64,000 nucleotides of DNA. It comes from CAVREM01 sp963728825 (lineage in GTDB: Bacteria > Acidobacteriota > Vicinamibacteria > Vicinamibacterales > CAVVIG01). The notes beneath the pieces were generated by a model. The model was not told where the DNA came from. It ran no database searches and saw only the letters and a program-made list of their open reading frames with translations. The number at the start of each line of letters is the position of its first letter. The first letter of the stretch is position 1. Where the stretch lies: assembly GCA_963728825.1 (NCBI GenBank), contig CAVSLA010000005.1, positions 248,001 through 312,000 of the forward strand, given 5' to 3'. This document shows positions 37,364 to 49,900 of this stretch, piece after piece. Made by a program: the position numbers and the translations under genes.

Positions 37364-37400
37364 TGCTCATTCCCAATTCCGAATTCCTAATTTCGAATTC
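37364..37400. repeat. degenerate AATTCC-type repeats at the pilT/pilC junction
   Basis: AT-rich island with five or six imperfect units of about 8 bp around GAATTCCTA/AATTCCGA, in otherwise GC-rich DNA. It fills the gap between the pilC ribosome site and the pilT stop. Periodicity is weaker than in the other arrays. Confidence 0.55.
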
Positions 37401-38534
37401 CTACGTCCGTTGCACGGCCGGCCGCGGCAGGCCCGGCCGCTGGCCGAGGCCGGCGCCCTGTACCACGCCGACGCCGCGGTTGATCATTTCCTGCAGCTCG
37501 TCTTTCAGCGAGGAGGCCGAGAGCGCCGTCTCGAGCGTAATCTGCCGTTTCAAGTACAGGCTGGCCAGCGACTGATTCGCGGTCTGCATGCCGAGCTTTT
37601 CCTGTCCGGCCTGCATCGACCCGTAGATCTGATGGATCTTGTCGTCGCGGATCAGGTTTCTGATCGCCGGCGTCGGCACCATGATTTCGAGCGACACCAC
37701 CCGGCCCTTGCCGTCGGCGCGGGGCAGCAGCGCCTGACAGACGATCCCTTCCAGGACCAGCGAGAGCTGCGTGCGGATCTGCGCCTGCTGATTGGCCGGG
37801 AAGACATCGATGATGCGGTTGATGGTCTGCGCCGCCGAGTTGGTGTGCAGCGTGCCGAACGTCAGATGTCCGGTTTCGGCGATCTTGAGCGCCGCTTCAA
37901 CCGTCTCGAGATCGCGCATCTCGCCGATCAGGACGATGTCCGGATCCTCGCGCAGCGCGGCGCGGAGCGCGTTCGCGAAGCTGTCGGTGTCGGCGTGCAC
38001 TTCGCGCTGATTCACCAGGCAGTTCTTGTGCGGGTGGATGTACTCGATCGGATCCTCGATGGTCAGGATGTGGTCGTGCCGCTCGGAGTTGATCTTGTCG
38101 AGCATCGCCGCGAGCGTCGTCGATTTGCCGCTGCCGGTCGGACCGGTGACCAGCACCAGGCCGCGCGGCCGCTCGGCGAGCGTCGCCAGGACCGCGGGCA
38201 GGCCGAGCTCGCCGAAGGCGCGAATCTTTTCGGGAATCAGCCGGTAAACGGCGCCGACCGCGCCGCGCTGGTTGAAGACGTTGCAGCGGAAGCGCGCCAG
38301 CCCCTTGATGCCGAACGAGAAGTCGAGCTCGTTGGTCTCCTCGAATCGCTTCTTCTGCGAGTCGGTCAACACGCTGTAGACCAGCTGCTTGGTCTCGTTC
38401 GGCTGCATGTCGCTGCCCGGCAGGCGCTGCAGGTGACCGTGCACCCGCACCTGGGGCGGCGTGTTGGTCGTGATATGCAGGTCAGAGCCCTCCATCTCGA
38501 CCAACGTTTTCAACAGTTCAGGCAGTGTGGCCAT
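37401..38534 (-). CDS. pilT: pilus retraction ATPase PilT
   Basis: 377-residue hexameric secretion ATPase that drives pilus retraction and twitching. ATG 38534 (MATLPELLKTLVEMEGSDLHI). PAS-like N-terminal domain, Walker A VTGPTGSGKSTTLAAM, Asp box ILTIEDPIEYIH, Walker B DIVLIGEMRDLET, His box TGHLTFGTLHTNSAA, and the PilT-specific C-terminal AIRNLIRDDKIHQIYGSMQ. The C-terminal tail after ELQEMINRG is longer than usual and Gly/Pro-rich (GAGLGQRPGLPRPAVQRT). Between pilB and pilC. Confidence 0.96.
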   Translation of the reverse strand: MATLPELLKTLVEMEGSDLHITTNTPPQVRVHGHLQRLPGSDMQPNETKQLVYSVLTDSQKKRFEETNELDFSFGIKGLARFRCNVFNQRGAVGAVYRLIPEKIRAFGELGLPAVLATLAERPRGLVLVTGPTGSGKSTTLAAMLDKINSERHDHILTIEDPIEYIHPHKNCLVNQREVHADTDSFANALRAALREDPDIVLIGEMRDLETVEAALKIAETGHLTFGTLHTNSAAQTINRIIDVFPANQQAQIRTQLSLVLEGIVCQALLPRADGKGRVVSLEIMVPTPAIRNLIRDDKIHQIYGSMQAGQEKLGMQTANQSLASLYLKRQITLETALSASSLKDELQEMINRGVGVVQGAGLGQRPGLPRPAVQRT

Positions 38535-38538
38535 CAAT

Positions 38539-38573
38539 CAGTCCTCAGTCCTCAGTCGTCAGTCATCAGTCGT
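38539..38573. repeat. CAGTCNT heptamer array at the pilB/pilT junction
   Basis: Five tandem 7-bp units (CAGTCCT, CAGTCCT, CAGTCGT, CAGTCAT, CAGTCGT) fill almost the whole 42-bp gap between the pilB stop and the pilT ATG, so they form the pilT leader. The pilT ribosome site is correspondingly poor. Confidence 0.85.
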
Positions 38574-38576
38574 CGA

Positions 38577-40358
<1,782 letters not shown>

Positions 40359-40381
40359 CGAAACTTCAACGGTACGCGACC

Positions 40382-40396
40382 TGACAAATATTGTCA
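40382..40396. promoter_or_regulatory. TGACAA-N3-TTGTCA operator-like palindrome upstream of pilB
   Basis: Perfect 15-bp palindrome TGACAAATATTGTCA, matching all but one base of the site at 32861-32875 in the pilA upstream region. It contains a possible -35 TTGACA reading toward pilB, so a bound regulator could repress or activate. The 49-bp gap to the barrel-protein stop (40408) holds nothing else. Confidence 0.55.
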
Positions 40397-40407
40397 ATCA
40401 CGATGAC

Positions 40408-41433
40408 TTAATAGGACAATCTAAGACTTAGACCCCAACCTTCGCGCGTCTGATCTGAACCGGTCGTGTAGAACCCTTCCACGTAATAGCTGCTGCTGCC
40501 CACGCTGATCCCCATGCTGGTTGAGTTCGTGGTGTCCCCGATGATGTTCGCGCTGAAGCCGCCGCGTAGCCCGACGCGTCGCTGGAACAGCCACGCCTCG
40601 GCCCCCGCCGAGACGTGACGAACGACACCGAGCACGGTGTCGAGCTCGGTGATGTCGTAATCCACTGCCGCCGTGATGGACGTCAGCGGCCCAGCGCCAC
40701 CGCCGATCACCGCAACGCCCGCGCGTGACTGCCGCTCCAACGTCACCGCCGTTTCGCCTTCGCCGAACTCCGGCTCTCGCACGTTCTTCAGGCTGACCCC
40801 CAAACGCACCCGACCGATCGCGGCCATCGCGCCGATGTCCAGGTTGGTCTCGAACTCATCGTCCACGTCGGCCGACCCGGCGTCGTCGAGCCGATCCCGC
40901 GCCGTCGTCGCTCCGGACACCAACGAGACGGCTCGACCGCCGTGAATCAGCTTCAGCGTCGACCCGACAACCAGGTTGGTCCCCAGAGACTGACCGATCG
41001 TGACGCCGTACTCGTGCAGCGCAAACGTGCGCAGATCGACAGATGCGGCCCCTTCATCTTGTCGGCCCGACGTACCGGTGCCGTTAGAGGAAAGGGGCTG
41101 TATTTCACTGATTCGCAACCGGTAGTAGCTCACACCGAGTGCAGGAGTGGTGAGGGCAAATCCCGTCGTCTCACCGAGCCAGGCCGGACCGTCGGGAGGC
41201 GGGTCGACCGGGGCGTTGTTGGTCGACCGGTCGTAGGAGAGGTTCAATGTCGCGCTGGTGGCGAGACCTGCCGGGTTCCACCACGTGGCGGTGGCATCAT
41301 CTGCGACGGCGACAAACGCCCCGCCCATCCCCTGCGCGCGGGTGCCTATCAGTTCATACATCTGCGCGGCCGCGGGCGCCGCCAACAGAAGAGTGAGGGC
41401 AGCGCTCAGCAGCCCCCGAATCACGATTGTCAT
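40408..41433 (-). CDS. FadL/PorV-like outer-membrane barrel protein
   Basis: 341 residues. A signal peptide (MTIVIRGLLSAALTLLLAAPAAAQ) precedes MYELIGTRAQGMGGAFVAVADDATATWWNPAGLA, the N-terminal pattern of FadL/UPF0164-type barrels. The rest alternates polar and hydrophobic residues and ends with aromatic LSLRLSY, the usual outer-membrane insertion signal. It sits directly upstream of pilB in the same direction, 49 bp apart, so it may be co-transcribed with the motor genes. A link to pili is positional only. Confidence 0.8.
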   Translation of the reverse strand: MTIVIRGLLSAALTLLLAAPAAAQMYELIGTRAQGMGGAFVAVADDATATWWNPAGLATSATLNLSYDRSTNNAPVDPPPDGPAWLGETTGFALTTPALGVSYYRLRISEIQPLSSNGTGTSGRQDEGAASVDLRTFALHEYGVTIGQSLGTNLVVGSTLKLIHGGRAVSLVSGATTARDRLDDAGSADVDDEFETNLDIGAMAAIGRVRLGVSLKNVREPEFGEGETAVTLERQSRAGVAVIGGGAGPLTSITAAVDYDITELDTVLGVVRHVSAGAEAWLFQRRVGLRGGFSANIIGDTTNSTSMGISVGSSSYYVEGFYTTGSDQTREGWGLSLRLSY

Positions 41434-41455
41434 GCTGACAGTATCGGTCGTAGCG

Positions 41456-41598
41456 GTCTCAGATTGGTGTCAAAGCGGGGTCGGAGACCTGTCAGAACGG
41501 TATCGGAGCGGTGTCAGAGCAGTGTCGGAGGAGTGTCGGAGCAGTCTCAGACAGGTGTCAGAGCGGTGTCAGACCTATGTCGGAGCAGGGTCGGAGCC
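41456..41598. repeat. 13-unit 11-bp tandem array
   Basis: Thirteen contiguous 11-bp units, consensus GTGTCGGAGCG, with two to five differences each. They fill the space between the arginine decarboxylase stop (41605) and the barrel-protein ATG (41433), so they form the upstream region of the barrel gene. The 11-bp period is close to one helical turn, which would put every unit on the same DNA face. Confidence 0.93.
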
Positions 41599-41604
41599 GC
41601 CTTG

Positions 41605-42156
41605 CTATCCGACCAGCACGGCGGCGGCGACGACGGTCGTCCAGAGGCCCTTTTTGTCCCCGACAGCGGTCTGGGTGACGTTCTGCGTCCGGACGATCTG
41701 ATTGGAGAGGCGATACACTTCTTTCTTCTCGTCCCAGCTCTTGTCCGGATCGAAATCCAGACCGAGCGTCGTCGCGAGCATCTCTGCCGCGAGCTCCTCA
41801 GCGTAGTCGCCCGCGATGTCTTCGCTCTCCCCGAAGCTGTGGTGCTCCGAGAGATACCCGTACAGGCTCTTGTCGCGGGGAATGGCCACGCCCACCGTCG
41901 CCGCAATCAGACGATGGGGTTCGCGCGTCGCGGCTTCCGACATGACGACGAACGTGACCTGACCGGGCTCCAGACGTTTCACACCCTGCGCGCGCGGAAG
42001 GATGCGGCACCCGGGCGGGAAGATGCTCGACACGCGGACCAGATTGCACGCGGCAATGCCGGCTGAGCGCAGCGCCAACTCGAACGAGGTCAGCTTTTCG
42101 CGGTGTTTCCCCGCACCCTTCGTGAAAAACATCTCCTTCGGAACGAATCCGACCAC
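41605..42156 (-). CDS. pyruvoyl-dependent arginine decarboxylase
   Basis: 183 residues from GTG 42156, chosen because AAGGAG lies 6 nt upstream and the family begins VPKEMFFTKGAGKH. Converts arginine to agmatine, an alternative polyamine route. The proenzyme self-cleaves at a Ser-Ser bond to make a pyruvoyl group; here VSSIFPPGC gives Ser43-Ser44. Further family motifs: TSFELALRSAGIAACNLVRVSS, ILPRAQG, and GYLSEHHSFGESEDIAGDYAEELAAEMLAT. The C-terminus adds a short hydrophobic stretch (TTVVAAAVLVG). Divergent from the Yip1-family gene across 143 bp that contain a TATATA at about 42268 in the Yip1 direction. Confidence 0.93.
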   Translation of the reverse strand: MVGFVPKEMFFTKGAGKHREKLTSFELALRSAGIAACNLVRVSSIFPPGCRILPRAQGVKRLEPGQVTFVVMSEAATREPHRLIAATVGVAIPRDKSLYGYLSEHHSFGESEDIAGDYAEELAAEMLATTLGLDFDPDKSWDEKKEVYRLSNQIVRTQNVTQTAVGDKKGLWTTVVAAAVLVG

Positions 42157-42299
42157 GTCACGCTCCTTGTCGAGGGAACGTGCATGGTAAACAGCAACTT
42201 CTCCACTGTCAAGGAAATGGGGCGTAAAATAGAGTAGTTCGAACGCCGACCGACGCCCGACCGTATATATCTGGGTACGGCCCTTCAGCGAGGATTCCC

Positions 42300-43040
42300 G
42301 TGACCGAAACACTGCCGTTACCTTCCGGGATCAGCGCCCCTGCGCCCAAGGGGCTCGTCGAACGAATCGTTGGCGTGATCTTCTCGCCGGGCGAGACGTA
42401 CAGGTCCGTCGCGGCTCGCCCGAAAATCCTGGGGGCCCTCGCGGTCGTAGCGATCGCGATGGGAGCGACCTCTTTCGCATTTCTGTCGACCGAGGTTGGC
42501 CAGAATGCCCTGCTGGATCAGCAGGTCCGATTCATGGAGTCGTTCCGCATCAATCTGCCCGACGAGGCGTACGCCCAGATGGAACGAGGCGCCTCGAGAA
42601 CGAAGTACTTCGGGCTGCTTGGCGTGCTCGCCTGGGTCCCGCTCGGGTGCGCGGCGGTCGCCGGACTGATTTTGCTCATCTTCAACGTCGTCATGGGTGG
42701 CGAGGCATCGTTCAAGCAGGCGTATGCCATCACGGCGCACTCTCAGATTCTGATCGCCCTGCAGCAGCTCTTCGTCACGCCGTTGAACTACGTGCGCGAG
42801 ACAATGTCGAGCGCGACGAACCTCGGCGTCTTTCTGCCGATGCTCGACGAAACGAGCTTCCCGGCGCGCCTGTTGGGTGCCATCGACCTCTTCTGGATCT
42901 GGTGGATCGTCAGCCTGGCGATCGGCCTGGGCGCGTTGTACAAGCGCAAGACCGCGCCGATCGCGTGGTCGCTGCTCGCGGTCTATTTCAGCATTGCCCT
43001 CATCGTGGCGGCGGTGATGACCGCCTTCGCAGGAGCGTAG
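42300..43040 (+). CDS. Yip1-family membrane protein
   Basis: 246 residues from GTG 42300. After a cytoplasmic N-terminus (GLVERIVGVIFSPGETYRSVAARPK, typical of bacterial Yip1-domain proteins) come five hydrophobic segments (ALAVVAIAMGATSFAFL; FGLLGVLAWVPLGCAAVAGLILLIFNVVMGG; LGAIDLFWIWWIVSLAIGLGALY; IAWSLLAVYFSIALIVAAVMTAF). Family members are integral membrane proteins of unknown role in bacteria. The stop abuts the next gene's ATG (TAGATG), so it is in one operon with the MacA-like adaptor and two permeases. Confidence 0.85.
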   Translation: MTETLPLPSGISAPAPKGLVERIVGVIFSPGETYRSVAARPKILGALAVVAIAMGATSFAFLSTEVGQNALLDQQVRFMESFRINLPDEAYAQMERGASRTKYFGLLGVLAWVPLGCAAVAGLILLIFNVVMGGEASFKQAYAITAHSQILIALQQLFVTPLNYVRETMSSATNLGVFLPMLDETSFPARLLGAIDLFWIWWIVSLAIGLGALYKRKTAPIAWSLLAVYFSIALIVAAVMTAFAGA

Positions 43041-44402
43041 ATGACGACTGGCAAGAAAATCCTCATAACCGTGGGCGTGCTGCTGCTGGCGGCAGCAGTG
43101 GTGGCCGCCAATCTCTGGTTTGGACGCGAAACCGCGTTGGACGTCACCATCGAAGCGATCAAGGTTCGCGATCTCGAGTCGATTGTCTCGGCTTCCGGCC
43201 GGATTCAGCCCAAGCGCCTGGTGAATATCAGCGCCGAAACGTCCGGCCGTGTCGTCGAGCTCGCGGTCAACGAAGGTGACCGCGTGAAGCGCGGACAGTT
43301 TCTGCTGCAGATCGATCCCAAATCGCTCAGGACCCGCGTCGACGGCGGCACCGCTTCTCTCGAGGCGGCCGCGGCCTCGTTGGAACAGACGCGTCAAGCC
43401 GTGCAGACGGCACGCGTCCAACTCGAGCAGGCGCAACGCAACCACGCCCGACAGCAGGAGCTCTGGAGTCAGCAGCTGACCACGCGGGAAGCGCTCGAAC
43501 GGGCCGAGAACGACGTCCGCGGAGCGGAATCGGCGCTGCGCGAGCGTGAAAAGCAGGTGACCGCCCAGACCGCGCGCATCGATCAGGAGCGGGCCGGGCT
43601 CGAAAGCGCCCGCTACGACCTGAGCAAGGTCCGGCTCGAATCGCCGATCGACGGCATCGTGACGCGCCGCAACATTCAACAGGGCGAAACCGCGGTCATC
43701 GGCACCATGAACAATGCCGGCACGGTGCTGCTGACCCTCGCCGACATGTCGGTGATTCAGGCCGAAGTCGAGGTCGACGAAACCAACATCCCGCACGTCT
43801 CGCTTGGCCAGTCGGCAAAAGTGATCATCGACGCCCTGCCGGAACGAACCTTTCACGGCAAGGTCACCGAAATCGGCAACAGCCCGATTCAGGCGACCGG
43901 GGCCGCCGCCGGATCGCGTCAGGCGACCAACTTCAAGGTGGTGGTCGCCATCGACGGCGACATTCCCGATGTCCGGCCGAGTTTCACCTGTACGGCCGAT
44001 ATCAACACCGCGGCGCGCAAGGGCGTCACGGCTGTTCCGATCGCGGCCGTGGCGGTTCGCGAGCTGGTCTACGACGACAAGACCGATCAAATCGTCAAGG
44101 AACCGCAGAACGATCGCCGCCGCCGCCGCCCGGCCGTCGAGCCGGTCGCGTCGGCTGCCGAGCTGCCGGCGGGCCAGACGCGCCGGGAGACCGAAGGCGT
44201 ATTCGTCATCCGCGAGGGCCGCGCCGAGTTCGTGCCAATCAAGATGGGGATTGCCGGCGAGCAGTATTTTGAAGTGCTCGAGGGTCTCAAGCCCGGCGAC
44301 GAGGTGATCACGGGCCCCTTCAGCTCGGTCAGAAATCTCACCGAAGGCGATCAGGTCCGGGCCGAAAATCCGCAGACGCGACCGGGCGGCAGGCGGCCGT
44401 AG
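43041..44402 (+). CDS. MacA/HlyD-type periplasmic adaptor
   Basis: 453-residue membrane-fusion protein linking an inner-membrane transporter to an outer-membrane channel. N-terminal anchor (about 6-24), lipoyl half-motif SGRIQPKRLVNISAETSGRVVELAVNEGDRVKRGQFLLQID, a long coiled-coil hairpin (about 100-195), the second lipoyl half SPIDGIVTRRNIQQGE, then beta-barrel and membrane-proximal domains. A basic insert (QNDRRRRRPAVEP) sits in the C-terminal part. Followed at 11 bp by a MacB-type permease. No outer-membrane factor is nearby. Confidence 0.92.
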   Translation: MTTGKKILITVGVLLLAAAVVAANLWFGRETALDVTIEAIKVRDLESIVSASGRIQPKRLVNISAETSGRVVELAVNEGDRVKRGQFLLQIDPKSLRTRVDGGTASLEAAAASLEQTRQAVQTARVQLEQAQRNHARQQELWSQQLTTREALERAENDVRGAESALREREKQVTAQTARIDQERAGLESARYDLSKVRLESPIDGIVTRRNIQQGETAVIGTMNNAGTVLLTLADMSVIQAEVEVDETNIPHVSLGQSAKVIIDALPERTFHGKVTEIGNSPIQATGAAAGSRQATNFKVVVAIDGDIPDVRPSFTCTADINTAARKGVTAVPIAAVAVRELVYDDKTDQIVKEPQNDRRRRRPAVEPVASAAELPAGQTRRETEGVFVIREGRAEFVPIKMGIAGEQYFEVLEGLKPGDEVITGPFSSVRNLTEGDQVRAENPQTRPGGRRP

Positions 44403-44413
44403 GTCGGCTGGAT

Positions 44414-45633
<1,220 letters not shown>

Positions 45634-45637
<4 letters not shown>

Positions 45638-46938
45638 GAAGCAGCCTGCTCGGCGAAGTCGTGCTGATGGCGCTCGATACGGTGCGCACCAACAAGCTGC
45701 GCTCGGCGCTGACCGTACTCGGCGTCGTGATCGGCATCACGTCGATCGTCGGCATGACGGCGATGATTCGCGGCTTCGACGAATCGCTGCGTGACTCGGT
45801 CCGTGAGATCGGCCCCAACATCATCTTCGTGCAGCGGTTCGGCCCGACCAGTTTCACGAGCGGCGACATCTTCAACCAGCTGATGAAGCGGCCCAACCTG
45901 ACGATCTCCGACGCACGCGCCATCGAAGAAGAGGCGCCGACCATCCAGCTGGTCGACGTCCAGCTTGGCGCCGGCGGCTTCGGCCCGCCCACTCAGGAAC
46001 GGATCTTCTACCGCGAACAGCGGACGCGTCCGATCATCGTGTTCGGCACGACTGAAAACTTCGCGGTCGGCACGAGTCTCGAGCTGACCGCCGGACGTTT
46101 CTTCACCGGCACCGAGGTGCAGTATCGCAAGAACGTCGTCGTCCTTGGCCAGACGCCGTTCCAGGCCTTGTTCGGGGAAACCGGCACCGACCCGGTGGGA
46201 AAGATCGTGCGGGTCGGGGCGGAGCGCTACACCGTGATCGGCGTGTTCGAAAAGCGCCCGGCGGTCGGCGGCTTCAACGCCGGACAGGACGACTTCGTCG
46301 TCATTCCCTACACGAGCTATCAGCGGCAGTTCGGTCTGGGCGGCATGTTCTTCAGGCAGGGCCGCAACTCGACCGAGATGGTACCGATTCAAATTGCCGC
46401 CGTACCGCGCGACGGGGTGCCGCAGGCCGAAGCCATCGCCGACGTCCAGCGGGTGATGCGGGTCCGGCATGGCCTCCGGCTCGACGAACCGGACGACTTC
46501 GACATCCTGACCCAGGACGCCATCCTGCAGCTCTGGGACCAGATCAGCCAGGCGACGTTTCTGGCACTGGTGGTGATCTCGTCAATCGCCCTGATGGTCG
46601 GCGGCATCGGCGTGATGGCGATCATGTCGATCTCGGTCACCGAGCGCACGCGCGAGATCGGCGTCCGCAAGGCGCTCGGCGCCAGGCGGGCCGAGATCCT
46701 CTTTCAGTTTCTGATGGAAGCGGCGTTTCTGACGTCGCTCGGCGGCGTCCTCGGAATCGTGCTGGGCGCCGTGATCGGCTGGATCGTCCACCTGGTGTCC
46801 GGGTTTCCGATCTCGCTGCCGTGGTGGTCGTTCGCCCTCGGACTCGGGTTCTCTGCGTCGGTCGGCATCTTTTTCGGGATGTACCCGGCCTTCAAAGCGT
46901 CCAGGCTCGACCCTATCGAAGCGCTGCGCTACGAATAG
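45634..46938 (+). CDS. MacB-like FtsX-family permease (second)
   Basis: 434 residues from GTG 45634, overlapping the first permease stop by 4 bp; a long open frame further upstream is not coding. Same layout as its neighbour: span 1 (LRSALTVLGVVIGITSIVGMTAMIRGF), periplasmic core, then FtsX domain with IALMVGGIGVMAIMSISVTERTREIGVRKALGARRAEILFQFLMEAAFLTSLGG, ending SRLDPIEALRYE. Two different permeases imply a heterodimeric transporter. The 3' end overlaps the 3' end of the opposing spermidine-synthase-like gene by 26 bp. Confidence 0.92.
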
Positions 46939-49900
46939 ACAGCCCGCTGTCCAGCGGCATTCCGGTCATCGCCAGGAATTCGTTCAACTCCCGGGTCGCC
47001 ACCGCGAGACGGGTGTCGCCAGTTTCCGCGTAGCAGTCGCGGCGGAGCAATAGGAAGTCGCGCGCCCATGGGACGTTGGGCTCGAGCGTGCCGATCGCCT
47101 GCGCGCAGAGCCCCTTGAAGTCCACGTAGGTGGTCAAGAGCGCGAGGGCGCCGCGACGGCGGTGATCGGCGACCTTCACCGCGAACGGCTCGCGCAGCGC
47201 CTCGAACATCCGCCGGGCGAGGACGGGGTTCACCGACCCGAGCGCCTGGGCCCGTGCCACGGCCTTGTGCGCAAATCTCGGCAGCGCCCAGGCATCGCGG
47301 CGGAAGGTCGCGAACGCGCTCTCCAGCGCCGCCGCCGAGGCCTCGTAGTCGCGCTGAACGAAGCGCAGTTCCGCCAGGAGCACATCGGCCTCGCCGGCGT
47401 GATACGGCCGGAGCCGATCGATCGTCTCGAGCGCGGCCGCGTCGCCGGCCGACGCCTGGAGGTCGGCCAGCATCGCGATCTCGTTCATGTCGGCGGGCGG
47501 CAGCGACTGCTGCGCCCAGGCGGCGCGAGCCGCGGGGATGTTGTCTTCGCGGAAATAGCGGATGAGCGCGAGCTGACGCGCCTGATCGCCGGCCGGCGAT
47601 CCCGGATTCACCTGCAGCAAGCCTCCATCCGCGGACATCTGGCTGATCCGCGACATCTCGACGGCCGCCCAATCGATCGGTCCGTCGACCGCGGGACGCG
47701 TGGCGCCGATCGCCTGGGCTAGCAACCGAATCTGCGACACGATGTCGTATTCCCGTCCCAGCGAGCGGGCGAAGCCAAACTCCACGACATTGCGGTCGTC
47801 GGTATTGATCCGAACGCCGGGCGCGGCGGCAATCGCCCGTGTCAGCTGATCGCCGGCGAGATAACGGGCCAAAAAGCCGTGCAGGTCGCTCGCGCGCCAG
47901 GCGACCCGCAACGCGGAGCGGTACGGCTCTTCGCGAAGCCGCGCGGCGAGCCGCGCGACATCGTAGACGGGTGCCCGTTTGGCCGCGACCAGCACGATGT
48001 CGCCGCCACGCGTCTGCCAGGTCTCGACCGACGGAAAGACCGATGCCACCGTTGCATAGACGGTCCGGACCGCGGCCGCATCGACGCCGTAGGCCTGCAG
48101 CCATTGCATGAAGATGCCGTCGTCGGTCAACCGATCGTTGGCGGCGCGGTAGTAGTCCTGTGTGAACAGACTCGCCACCCCCGCGCGGAACGGATTGGAG
48201 GGCTCCGACGCAATCAGGTCGTAGCGCTCGCTGGTCGTCAAAAGGACTTCGCGCGCGTCGCCGACGCGGACATGCACTTTCGGGTTGTTGAGCACATCCT
48301 GGTTCACGGCGACCGACTTGCGCGCCACTTCGAGCACGATCGACTCGAGCTCGACGACGTCGACGTGTTCCATCGACGGGACGGCGCCGAGCCAGCCGGC
48401 GGAGCTGCCGGTGCCGAGCCCGATGACCAGTGATCGTTTGGGATTCGGATGCAGGATGCTGCCGATCAGCGCGAGCATCACCTGCGTGCCGGCGTCGACG
48501 CGTGCGCTGCCGTCCGTCTTGCCGTTGACGATGAACGCGTAACCGCCGCTGCCGACCGACAGCGCGACGCTGCTTTCAAATCCATCTGCCTGCCACTCGA
48601 CGTAGCCGCGCTGCGTATGGATCCAGCTGCGCAGGTCCTGTGGCGAGGTGATGGTGGTGATGCCGGACGTGCCCGAGGCGATCCCGCTGTGGCGCCAGAC
48701 TGCCGTCGGCCCGATCGCTGTCAGGAACAGAATCGTCACGCCGGCGAGCGCCAGGGCCGGAAGCGCGGGCTGCCAGCGCGTCGCCTGCGTCCTGACCGAC
48801 ATGACGGCCGCCGCGATGCCAAGCGCCACGAGACAGAGCGCCGCGAACCGCCATGCGCCGGGTACCGTCATGAGCGGCAACACCAGGAATCCACCCGCCA
48901 GCGATCCGGCAATCGCACCAAGCGTGTTGGCAGCGTAGGCGAGACCGATCTGGCGGCCGACGTTCTCGCGGCCGCGGCCGAACAGCGCGATGAGCTGCGG
49001 AAACTGATAGCCGGCGATGATCGCGGCGGGCAGCACGACAATCGCGGCGACAATCGTCCAGCCCGCCACGAGGGCGCTGAACGCCGCCTGACCGAGCGGG
49101 ATCAGGACCAGCGCGAGCAGCGCAATCCGATCGCCGAGCGCGAAGGCGAGGGCGATCGCGGCTGCCTCGAGCAGACAGGAGGTCGCCAGCCCCGCGAGCG
49201 ACGCCGGCCGGTTGACGCCGATGAGCGAGTACAACAGGCCGCCCACGCCGATCCCGACCAGCGCGACGGCGAGAATGAGCCCGAAGGTGAACACCGACCC
49301 GCCGAGCAGCGGACCAAGCATCCGGTACCAGACCAGCTCCATCAGGAAGAACGCGAACCCGACCGTGCCCGACGCGACCAGCAGGAACCAGGTCGGCGCC
49401 TGGGCCCCGATTGCCGCCGTCGGCGCAGCCTCTTCGTCGCCGGCTTCCTCGGCGACGCTGGACGACCGATCGACCTGGCGGGCCAGGACGACGACGAGAA
49501 TGTTCAGGCCGGCGGCCAGCCAGAGCGTCTGACGCGTGCCGAAGATCTCGAGCATGTAAAAGGTCGAGGCCACGCAGCCGGCGACCGCGCCGAGCGTGTT
49601 CAATCCGTACAGCGTCGCGACATCCTGGCGCCGCGCATCGCTGCCGCGCGTCACGCCGCGGGCCGCCGCCGGCAGCGTGCCGCCCATGACGAAGGTCGGC
49701 ACCGCGAGCACGATCGTGCTGAGGACCAGACGCAGCAGGGTTCCCGCCGCCGTCCCGAGCTGCAGCGTGCCGCCGAGCGAGAAATAGATGAACTGAACGG
49801 CGCTCAAGATGAACGGGGTCAGCGCCGCGGACACGGCGACGATCGTTTCAAGCTGCGCGTAATAGAGAATCGGCCGCGGATGGCGGTCGGCGCGCGGGCC

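Noticed and set aside
41456..41598. CRISPR array
   Set aside because: Units are contiguous 11-mers with no spacers, and no cas gene is present.
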